Under the pieces are notes generated by a model that searched no databases, was not told the origin of the DNA, and saw only the letters and a list, made by a program, of their open reading frames with translations. 11,376 nt of DNA from Coprinopsis marcescibilis (taxonomy: Eukaryota; Basidiomycota; Agaricomycetes; Agaricales; Psathyrellaceae): assembly GCA_004369085.1 (NCBI GenBank), contig ML210614.1:1-11376 (forward strand), read 5' to 3'. Positions 1 through 7,800 of this stretch are shown here, piece by piece. Both the position numbers and the translations under genes were made by a program. Every line of letters begins with the position of its first letter. The first letter of the stretch is position 1.

Positions 1-229
1 CATAGTTGATATGTGAAGTGAATTTGCTTGGCATTTCTGATAAACAAATACTGAGATTCATATGTGTCTTTATACCAAACATATTGTCAATACGATATAT
101 TCGCAGGGAACAGATTTCAACCGTCCTCGGTTGCAACACATTGAATCGATAGTATTTGGCAGCATAAAACAAACATAGTAGGGTAATGCAAGTAATGACA
201 GTGTATATCGTGCTAAAAAAGATAAGCTC
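1..229. other. AT-rich non-coding region with a small hairpin
   Basis: No gene is seen. A perfect 6-bp inverted repeat with a 4-base loop (CAACCG-TCCT-CGGTTG) lies at 118-133. Just beside it, GCAGGGAACA at 103-112 repeats a 10-mer also found in both copies of the direct repeat at 4486-4577. The region could be the approach to a 3' LTR or a host 3' flank; no clear polypurine tract or TG...CA boundary can be fixed because the matching U3 of the other LTR is outside the window. Confidence 0.4.
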
Positions 230-1000
230 CTATCCTACAGTAATTTCTGTTGTAATTTGAAAGGAAAAATCCTTGGGAAAAAAGTAACTGTCAATTTTAT
301 GTAAAAGTCGCCTACATCTAACACGAAACTTGCGATACCTAGTCAACTCCTCAACTGGATTCCACCATTCCAGCTGCTTCACTAGCTTAAAAATCTGAAC
401 TGTTTTCTTTGGAGCGAGCAGGATATAGGATGGGATGTGGGAAACAGGAATTCCATGTCGGTTGTATGGGATGAGCTCGATGTAGGCATGTCGATCATCC
501 TCCTTGTGATTCCAGATTGCCAGGTGGCGAATAAAGGATGCTGGAATAGGGTGGATGGCGAAAGACGTTCCAAATTGAATGACTTTGGGCAAGTATTCAG
601 GACAAGTGACGATTTTTACACGATTGGGGCCATATTCTTCAGCTGATGCTATGCTGATGTAGGCGGATGGAATAATGCAGGGAAGTTGACCCCAAATTTC
701 ATCAACAAGAAATGTGGATGGAGGAAGGGTGTCGAGTTGTGGTGGTTGCAGGGTTGGATTAGTCATGTTTTGAATGAATGTGTAGGTATTGATAGGGCGG
801 GTGGTTTCATGGGCACAAAGCCATGCAGTCGGCTTTGCTGGCGGATTGGTCATGCTGGCAAATTCGAAAGTGCAAAGATCATGAAAAGTATCTCCATCAT
901 CCATGGTGTTGGCTTGATCTTCAGGGCAGACATCCTCAAAGAGGGAAGGATGTTGAAGAGATGCAATATCAGAAAAGAGTGAGAGGGTTTCGGTCGACAT
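230..1000 (-). CDS. Hypothetical protein, 256 residues, downstream of integrase
   Basis: I do not recognise this protein. It starts at an ATG with A at -3 (ACCATTATGTCG) and ends at TAG 230-232. The first 95 residues are rich in Pro, Thr and acidic residues and look disordered. From about residue 100 it looks folded (VDEIWGQLPCIIPSAYISIAS, then AYIELIPYNRHGIPVSHIPSY), ending in a basic helix and aromatic tail (RYRKFRVRCRRLLHKIDSYFF). It has no signal peptide, transmembrane run or zinc motif, so an envelope protein is unlikely. It holds about 20 CpG in 771 bases by hand count, so its composition is unlike the spacer ORF. It lies only 79 bases past pol on the same strand. It is either an accessory ORF of the element or a host gene at a truncation point. 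Confidence 0.7.
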   Translation of the reverse strand: MSTETLSLFSDIASLQHPSLFEDVCPEDQANTMDDGDTFHDLCTFEFASMTNPPAKPTAWLCAHETTRPINTYTFIQNMTNPTLQPPQLDTLPPSTFLVDEIWGQLPCIIPSAYISIASAEEYGPNRVKIVTCPEYLPKVIQFGTSFAIHPIPASFIRHLAIWNHKEDDRHAYIELIPYNRHGIPVSHIPSYILLAPKKTVQIFKLVKQLEWWNPVEELTRYRKFRVRCRRLLHKIDSYFFPKDFSFQITTEITVG

Positions 1001-1079
1001 AATGGTTGAGATGAGAGTTGCTTGTGTGGGAAGAAAATACCTGAAGGTCTTTTCGCTTTTATTGATGCTCCTTGACTGA
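1001..1079 (-). other. Short gap between pol end and downstream ORF
   Basis: Seventeen to twenty-odd bases after the pol TAA the minus strand has AATAAA (1058-1063), a poly(A)-signal-like string, within the purine-rich AATAAAAGCGAAAAGA (1048-1063). This could be a weak polypurine tract or a terminator element. It is followed by a C/T-rich leader (CTCATCTCAACC) just before the ATG at 1000, resembling a fungal 5' leader. No LTR start is evident here. Confidence 0.35.
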
Positions 1080-1349
1080 TTAGTCTAGCTTGCTCCGCTT
1101 ACGTGCCTTCTGCTTTTGGTATCTCCGAACTTTATTTATAATTCGTTCCGAATCTGAACTTGAAGTACCTGGATTTTCCTCGCTGTCAGAATCCTGTCGT
1201 AAACTTCCATTCATAAACTTGTGATTCCGCGAAATATATAGCAATAGTCGGAAACTTGCAATACTCTGTGCTAGAGGGGTTCCATCTAGCTCTTGAACCT
1301 TATACCCTTTGTTCTCCTCTTTTTGTAACACTTGGTATGGACCTATGTA
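1080..1349 (-). pseudogene. pol: Pol: integrase C-terminal (GPY-type) domain
   Basis: This is the same frame again, 89 sense codons. It opens with YIGPYQV, the GPY/F module of Ty3/gypsy integrases, then YKVQELDGTPLAQSIASFRL, the typical strand order of that module. There is no chromodomain. The end is an acidic Ser/Asp stretch and then a Lys/Arg-rich tail (KVRRYQKQKARKRSK) that could act as a nuclear localisation signal. It ends at a TAA at 1080-1082, the natural end of pol. The stop at 1350 lies where KxRYxGPY-like text would have Arg or Trp. Confidence 0.88.
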
Positions 1350-2021
1350 TCAGGGTAAATGCTTTCTACTATGGGAGGTCTCAATCGCAGTATTCCGTAC
1401 AAGAACCATTTCTCCTTTTTGATATTCCCGTTTGGTAAGCCGCTTGGCAAATCTCCTTTCAAACTGTTCCTTAGATGCAAATCGGGCTTTTCTAAGAGTC
1501 CGAGCAGCACAGGCAACATCTTCAGGTAGCTTCTTCAATTGACAAATCCGAAGAGATAATAACTCACTAGTGGACATTCCTTCATAAAAACCTGTAACCA
1601 TGAAGGTACTCTCTGCTAAGTCCATTGGTAAAATAGGATCGGTTCCATGGAGTAATTGGTATGGTGAATATCCTGTTACTCGGCTGACAGTAATACGATC
1701 TGCAAAAACAGCTTCTGCTAGAAAATCTGGCCAGTTGCTTGTATCTCCTCTGCAAGCTTTAATAATAGATTCCCGGAGTGTAAAATGTCCTCTTTCTACT
1801 ACTCCATTTGAATGATGACTATATGGTACAATCTTGATTTGAGGAGTATTCATGCGGCGAGTTAGTTCTTCTACTGCACCCAAGACTTCAGGACCATTGT
1901 CTGTTACGATTTTGTCAGGTGCTCCATAACGACAATATATAAATCTCCAGAGAAACTGTGCTACTGGCTTTGAATGTGTATCTTTCAAAGCTTGAGCCTC
2001 ACAAGCTCCTGAAAGATCATC
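1350..2021 (-). pseudogene. pol: Pol: integrase catalytic core
   Basis: This continues the same frame, 223 sense codons. It holds the second catalytic Asp in VTDNGPE (1899-1901) and the Glu in VVERGH (1794-1796), 35 residues later, the DD-35-E geometry of retroviral-type integrases. With the first Asp at 2076-2078, upstream of the stop at 2022, the active site is split over two open segments. Integrase would join the cDNA to host DNA. The segment runs to the start of the C-terminal domain (GEMVLVRN, matching the usual KxGDxVLVRN-type strand) and ends at TGA 1350-1352 after RKHLP. Confidence 0.9.
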
Positions 2022-2939
2022 TCAAGCTGCCACTATACATCTGTATCCATCCTTTGACATAGGCATAAACATTAAGTCGACATAAACCTTGCTGAAAAGT
2101 TTTGTTGGTAATGATATTGATAATGGTACCTCATTACGTTTTAAACTTCGGACTTGACAGTCATGGCATGATTGAACATGATGGTTAATGTCAGCATACA
2201 TATGGGGCCAATAGAACCGGTTTCGAAGAAGTTCAAATATAACTGCAACTCCTCTGTGTCCTAATTGCTCATGAGCTTGCATTAGAATGGACATTTTCTG
2301 GCTGGCTTCAAATATGACAAGTAAAGGTGGTTTGTTTTTGTACCGCTTGAAAAGCTTTCCATCTTTAACAAAAAACTGAGTAGCTTTAGCAAGAAAGCGT
2401 CGTTTTTGTTGTGGGTCTCTAATCTGTGGAGCTTCTAATGTGGTGAGAAAGTGGCAAATTTGATGCAAAAAGATTTCTTGATCTTTACGAGCAGCAAAGC
2501 ATGGTAGATTATCCAATTCGAATGATTGGATCTGATGAGAAGGATTAATTGATTGGATCTGTGGAGCTGAAGCAAGTGTGAGAAGTGCAATATTATCTAA
2601 CCATTCTTCGTCATCACTCTGAGCGAATCCTTCAGTGTGAAGTGGTATTCGGGATAATGCATCTGGACCTCGATGTTTATCTGCTGGTACATGTATAAGT
2701 GTAAAGTCAAACATCATAATTCCTTGAATCCATTGGTTAATGGCTGCATTTGGTTGAAGGTCTGGTTCATTCAACATTCCTTTAATATATTGAGCATCTA
2801 CTTCAATATGAAGAATCTTGACTCCAATAATATACAGTCTCCAATGGCGTAAGGCACGGTACAATCCAAATAGCTCTAACTTTGGTTGTGAGTACCTTGA
2901 TTCACGTTCACTCATTGGGATAGGTCCATATCGTGCTGG
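2022..2939 (-). pseudogene. pol: Pol: RNase H remainder, linker and integrase N-terminus
   Basis: This is the same frame as RT, 305 sense codons after the TGA. It carries the rest of RNase H: Glu in KLELF (2874-2876), Asp in IEVDAQ (2796-2798) and Asp in GPDALSR (2661-2663), completing the four acidic residues. After a linker of about 110 residues comes the integrase zinc-binding module, H-x4-H in AHEQLGHRG (first His 2271-2273) and C-x2-C in CHDC (2157-2168). The first integrase catalytic Asp is in YVDLM (2076-2078). The segment ends at TGA 2022-2024 after CIVAA, before DDLSGACEA, where Arg is usual. All catalytic residues are kept, so the stops are the only visible damage. It has no likely start of its own. 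Confidence 0.9.
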
Positions 2940-4571
2940 TCACTTCCGTCCATTTTCATCTAGCTGTGACAGAATCATTCCTACTGCATCTTGACTTGAA
3001 TCTACTGATAAGATAACTGGTTGGTCGGAATCATAATCAATGGGATGCAATGCCGGTGCACTGGTTACATGGGTTTTAATTTGATCAAAGGCTTGTTGTT
3101 GACGATTGGTCCATATAAACTCCTTGTCTTTGTGATAGAGTTCAGTTAAAGGCTTTACAATCTGAGAATACTTTGGAATCCAAATGCGAACTGTACCACA
3201 AAGCCCCAAGAATTGTCTAACTTGCTTTGGTGTCCTGAGTATTGGCCAATTAAGAATCTTGGATACCTTGCTGTTATCAGGCTCTCGTCCTTTTGCATTA
3301 CATATTTGTCCAATAATCAATGCTTCTGGAACACATATCTGGGCTTTGCTAGCTGCAATAGTTGCTCCAGCACATTTGACTCGATGTAAAACACAGTGAA
3401 CATCTTGAGCATGCTCCCAAATAAATCTTCTGATTTGAGGATTCTCAGGTAAAACTTCTGGATTTCCAAACTCATCAAGATATTGAGATTTGGGCCCTTT
3501 GATAGGTAGATCATCAATAAAGATATCCGCAGTATGAGGGATTTCATCTTTAAGAATAAATACCATACATTTCTGAAACTCTGCTGGTGAATTTGTGTAT
3601 CCAGTTGGAAGGGAAGTAATCTGTAACAAGCCTAATGGTGTCATGAAAGCAGTAAGGTCTCTGCTTCTAGGGTGAATTTTTCGAGCATCAAATCCCCAGA
3701 ATAGGTCAAAGACAGTATAACATTGATATCCTGCAAAATTCTCTACAAAATTATCTATGATAGGCATCATGCCAGTGTCTCGTATGGATATTTTGTTTAA
3801 TGGCTGTAAATCATGAACAATTCGTAGCTTCCCATTCTTCTTGAGTACTACAAACCATTTTGATCGATATGAAGATTGACTCTGTTCATATACTCCTGCC
3901 TCAATTTTAAGCTTAAGAACTTCTAAAACTTTTGGCATAAGACCAGGAGGGATAGGAATATTCCTATGCTCCCAGGGAATATGTGGGACAGTAGGAATAA
4001 TGTATGGTGAGAAGTATGACTCTTTGAACGTTCCTCTTTCTGCATCTTCAAAAGTGATACCTGATTCATTTAGAACCATAACATGTTGGAAAAGCTTCTC
4101 CTCTTCAGTACTTAGGAAGTTGGCCAAATTTATGTTTAGATCCTTCATGCGTTGATTAGAGATCTTGGCTGTAGGAGTAAACTCTGGTGGTACATGTGGT
4201 AGTGGGAGTAAAGTTTTTAATGGGTCTTCAGGTATCTGACGTCTGACTTGACAGTCTATGGGAAAGTTGGTGGACACTGGATGAATCTTCTTGTCTACAC
4301 GCTTGTACATAGTGAAAGTATTATTCTGTTCCAACATTTCATATGGTGCAATGATGAACTCATCATCTTCTTCAAGCTCAAACCCATTGCAATCTTCATA
4401 ATCAATATGAATGCTAGTCAGAAATACGTTCAAGTTGGTGATTTCTTGATGCTCATAGGTTGTTGAGTGGATAACTTTCTGTGCTTGTGCAGGGAACATG
4501 ATAGATGTATTCCCTACATCTGAATGTTGACTCTGAATTAAATTGCAGTACTCAGCCTGTGCAGGGAACAT
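2940..4571 (-). CDS. pol: Pol: reverse transcriptase and start of RNase H
   Basis: From the first ATG of the direct repeats this gives 543 residues; the frame is also open upstream, so the true start is uncertain. The segment before 4020 holds the pre-RT linker with YKRVDKK and FTPTAKISNQRM. RT begins around SPYIIPTVPHIPWEHRN (near 4010). Motif A is VFDLFWGFD with catalytic Asp at 3705-3707, motif B is LPTGYTNSPAEFQ, and motif C is FIDD at 3510-3521, giving the full Asp triad. It would copy the RNA genome into cDNA from the tRNA primer. RNase H begins near 3030 with ILSVDSS (first catalytic Asp 3000-3002). The frame stops at TGA 2940-2942 in the middle of RNase H, after ENGRK, where the family normally has Arg, and continues open beyond. 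Confidence 0.93.
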   Translation of the reverse strand: MFPAQAEYCNLIQSQHSDVGNTSIMFPAQAQKVIHSTTYEHQEITNLNVFLTSIHIDYEDCNGFELEEDDEFIIAPYEMLEQNNTFTMYKRVDKKIHPVSTNFPIDCQVRRQIPEDPLKTLLPLPHVPPEFTPTAKISNQRMKDLNINLANFLSTEEEKLFQHVMVLNESGITFEDAERGTFKESYFSPYIIPTVPHIPWEHRNIPIPPGLMPKVLEVLKLKIEAGVYEQSQSSYRSKWFVVLKKNGKLRIVHDLQPLNKISIRDTGMMPIIDNFVENFAGYQCYTVFDLFWGFDARKIHPRSRDLTAFMTPLGLLQITSLPTGYTNSPAEFQKCMVFILKDEIPHTADIFIDDLPIKGPKSQYLDEFGNPEVLPENPQIRRFIWEHAQDVHCVLHRVKCAGATIAASKAQICVPEALIIGQICNAKGREPDNSKVSKILNWPILRTPKQVRQFLGLCGTVRIWIPKYSQIVKPLTELYHKDKEFIWTNRQQQAFDQIKTHVTSAPALHPIDYDSDQPVILSVDSSQDAVGMILSQLDENGRK

Positions 4572-4577
4572 GATAGA
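4486..4577 (-). repeat. 20-bp direct repeats at 4486-4505 and 4558-4577
   Basis: The plus-strand sequence TGTGCAGGGAACATGATAGA occurs twice, 72 bases apart, without mismatch. On the minus strand each copy reads TCTATC-ATG-TTCCCTGCACA, so each provides an ATG (4569-4571 and 4497-4499) in the RT frame with A at -3, and each encodes IMFPAQ. The copies could be a local duplication of a start context, a footprint of insertion, or duplicated splice acceptors (TTCCCTGCACAG in the first copy). Confidence 0.8.
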
Positions 4578-4800
4578 ATTTTTCTGGTATGTATGTTTTA
4601 CATACATTAAAACACAATAAATACCTTGATAGATACAACTACAAATTTGAACTGAGAAATACCAAATAACAAGTAGCACATACATAATGTTCTTCTGAGA
4701 ATACAGAAGTAGATAAGTAAAGACAAATAGGAAGGCATAAATATGATCATAAATGCACAAAAGAAAAGATACTAAATAGAGAACAAAAGATAATAAAAGT
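4578..4800 (-). other. AT-rich junction without recognised coding content
   Basis: This stretch separates the spacer ORF from the RT-side coding region. The RT frame happens to be open across it, but it would encode an implausible run of Leu, Phe, Ile and Tyr, typical of T-rich non-coding DNA. No CpG occurs here. It may be a 3'UTR-like remnant or intron sequence; a transmembrane segment is possible but less likely. Confidence 0.5.
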
Positions 4801-4849
4801 CTGTTGAAATATAAGTTGTAAGTCAATGGTTGAACCAAAGAAAACTCAC
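4801..4849 (-). other. Candidate 49-nt spliceosomal intron
   Basis: On the minus strand a GTGAGT donor at 4844-4849 follows GAAG. A branch-like GACTTAC is centred near 4820, and the stretch ends TATTTCAACAG at 4801. A length of 49 bases fits basidiomycete introns. The donor lies two bases after the TGA that ends the spacer ORF. Removing 49 bases would move the spacer frame into the frame that is open from 4800 through RT, so the arrangement may be meaningful, but the TGA before it would still have to be bypassed. Chance occurrence or a 3'UTR intron are alternatives. Confidence 0.45.
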
Positions 4850-4851
4850 CT

Positions 4852-7800
4852 TCATTTATTCTTATAAAAATCCTCAGTGAACTTCCAAAGCTCTGCAGCC
4901 ATGGATGGTTCCAACCTACACATAACAAGATCTCTGATAGTAAAAATGTCATGAAAGGCAGGACAATGAAAATAAAGGATCTCATGGAGGGACTGAGAAA
5001 TAATAAGCTCTCCATGATCAGAAAAAAAATCCAAACAAATTTTAAAAAGCTCTGCTTCATCCATAAAAAGAAGAGGGTTAGGGGTGGTATCAAATATAGC
5101 CCTAGCATCAACCTTTTTAACATACTCCACCAAACCAGTATCCTCTCCAACATCAATAAAGAAAGCATCAATCTCCTCCAAAACAAATCTAACATACTTA
5201 CGGATAGAAATGAGAAGGGATAAGTAAGGGATCCAGTAGTTAGCTCTAATACCAAGAGAACCTGGCATAGACACAAGAGTAGTGATATAAAGAAGGTCCT
5301 TACTTTCAGGAAAAGCAGAAAAAATCCTCTGCTTCAAGGGTTCAAGATGGAGGGTGGATGAAAACATTGGTGCAGAGGTGTGAGGGGCAAGAAAGGAAGT
5401 CTGGGCTAACTCCTTCATAAGCTTCTGGAGGGCTTCATAGATGTGATGCTGATGGACTGAGAAGGTGTTGGCATAGTGGGTGTTGGTAAAGGGCTTGGAA
5501 TGGGAGTGGTTGAGAGGTTTCTTGAGGATAGGGGGAATTGGAACAAAAGAATCATGAAGAATGGCTTGAGGCAAGTGTGGGTAGTGGGGAGTGCTGTGAG
5601 CTAAGCCATAGGAAAGAAGGGGGTTGAAGTTAAGATTCTGTCCATCTCCATTGTCCATCCCATCAAAGTCTGAGCCTGAGTTGGAGGAAGAGTCTGAGTT
5701 ACTATCATCTGAAATGAGCTCAGGCAAGGTGGATTCTTCTTCCATAGATGACTCCAAGACCATAATAGAAGGGGCATGGGATTTCTCTTCAAGCTCAACA
5801 GTCTGGATTTCTGGAGCTGAGAGAATGGAAGGGGATGGGCTCAACTCAACAGGGTTAACACCTGGAGGAGCAGAGTTGTTGGAAGCAGGGGGGAAAGAAG
5901 TAGCTGGTTCAAAGTTGATGTAGGCATCCTCCATGGTTTCTTCCAGACCAGGAGGGTACTGCAGCTGGTCAAGGTCCAAGGGTTCATTGTAGAGGGGAAT
6001 GTCTTCTTCAGAGGACTGGGAAGTCTCAGGTGAGGAAGAGGGAGTGTTGGTGGATATAAGTTGACAGAAGAGGATGGAGTTGGATAAGAGCTTGTCAATC
6101 CTGGGGAAGGCCACAAGAGACTGCTCTGGAAGGAGGTTGTATGGATCCTGCTCCAAACACTGGGGGATAGAAAGACCATCCTTAAGATCATAATGACCTT
6201 GAAGGTAAGCAAGAAGGTCCTTCAGAAAGTTGGCTTCCTCTATAGAAAGAGACCTTTCCAAAGTGGCAAGGGGAAGCTGGTAGGATGGGCATTCCAGATG
6301 ACTGCCATAGCTAGAAAGGGCTAGGTTTGGTGTATTGCCATCTGGAGATCCCAGTGGATTGGACTTTGACACCAGGTACACCTTGTATACATTCTGTTTG
6401 GAAGAAGGATTTAATACTTGGACAATAAATAGAAATGCTGGGGGTAGTACCTTAGGTGGTGCTGTGTTTGGGTACTCCTCAGTAGGAGTTGGAGTTCTAG
6501 GAGTTGGACACAATGGTAAAGCCTGACTGGTATGAAAAAATCTGACAAAGGCAGTTCCAGAGTGTGGTGGTCCACCCTGGTTCTGGGAGAATAGAAGTTC
6601 TGAGTCCAAACATATGTAGTCTGTAAAATTGTCCCCACTAAAATTCTCTTTGCCATGCCTGACAAGGAGGGTTTGGGAAGACTGAAGTTCAGAATTCAAA
6701 GGTTTAAGAATTGGAAGCTTAATAGGGTCAAAGTCTTGAAAAAGACTGGAATAAATACTACCAAAATGTTGAATGTAAGAAGAAGGGATAGGTTTATCAA
6801 AAGGTGCAATGGTAGAAGACATAAGAGTAGGCAAAGTAGAGTATGGAAGTGGTGTAGAAGATAAAAAGCTATGTGTTGGTGATAAACCTGATGCTGAAGT
6901 CTGACTAGGTTTTATACATTTTTGCAATGGCTGTGCATCTTCTTTGCTGGTTTCCAGAATCCTCTGTAACTGTTCCAGAAGGAGTTTAATGTTAACAACA
7001 AATTGTTCTGTTTCTACATGGTATCCTGGACACAATTGAACTTCTGGAATTTCAGGAAAATGAGATGACGATAAATGAGTTCTATTCTTCTCATTTCCAT
7101 AGGATTTATCTGAAGATGTTAACATTGAATTGATTCCATGGAAATCATCATATAAATACTCTTCTAGAACTTCACTTGAGTTAACTTCTGGAAATTCTGT
7201 TGAGCAATAGAACATTCCTTTCTCCAATTGAACTTCATTTGAATGTAGTTTTTCCATGGAAATTGTGTTGTCATGGTCACTTATTTTTGAATGTTCCACT
7301 AAGATATCCAGAAATTTAAATTGGTTTCCAGATAAATCTACAGATGCATCTGAATCTAATCTGTTCATTTCAGATGAATAGTTACAGAGATTTGCAGATA
7401 GATCTGAGAAGGAATCTGATGATGTAGATTGCATATCTTGATAATTCCACAAATCTTCAGAACTTAAATCTGGCGATCTGACATAAGGTCTTGAAAAATC
7501 CCAAGATTCTTCTGAGACTGAATCTGAGAGTTCTGATGAAGTATCTGGGTAATCCCAGGATTTTTCTGAACATGAATCTGAAAAATCTGTGAAATCTTGT
7601 TCTAGAGTATCTGGGTGTAATATTGCATCTGGTACTGGATTGGTAGGAAAGGGTTCCTGCTTGAAAATTGCTGATTGATTCGGACTAGGGTTCTGAGCAT
7701 TTTTCTCTGATGTATGCTTGCTGATATTGTGAACTGAGGAAGGTGTTGAATATTCTGGATAAAACGAGTCTTCAACATGGAGATAATCCCATTGATTCTC

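Noticed and set aside
118..133. Hairpin as a rho-independent-type terminator
   Set aside because: The genome is fungal and there is no T tract after the stem in either direction.
437..982. Plus-strand open frames opposite the 256-residue ORF
   Set aside because: They are short shadows of the minus-strand frame, with no start context or protein-like composition.
1048..1064. Polypurine tract defining a 3' LTR start near 1045
   Set aside because: The tract contains T and C and no TG-starting LTR sequence follows it; kept only as a weak note in the gap entry.
4572..5276. Frame of RT extended upstream as a hydrophobic N-terminus, possibly a membrane domain
   Set aside because: It overlaps the convincing C-terminus of the spacer ORF in another frame and then crosses AT-rich DNA. 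Its Leu/Phe-rich content is what T-rich DNA gives by chance.
4855..5276. Programmed frameshift in the overlap of the spacer and RT frames
   Set aside because: The frames do overlap here, but I saw no convincing slippery heptamer with a following structure, and a shift this early would lose the folded-looking spacer C-terminus and read through the AT-rich stretch.
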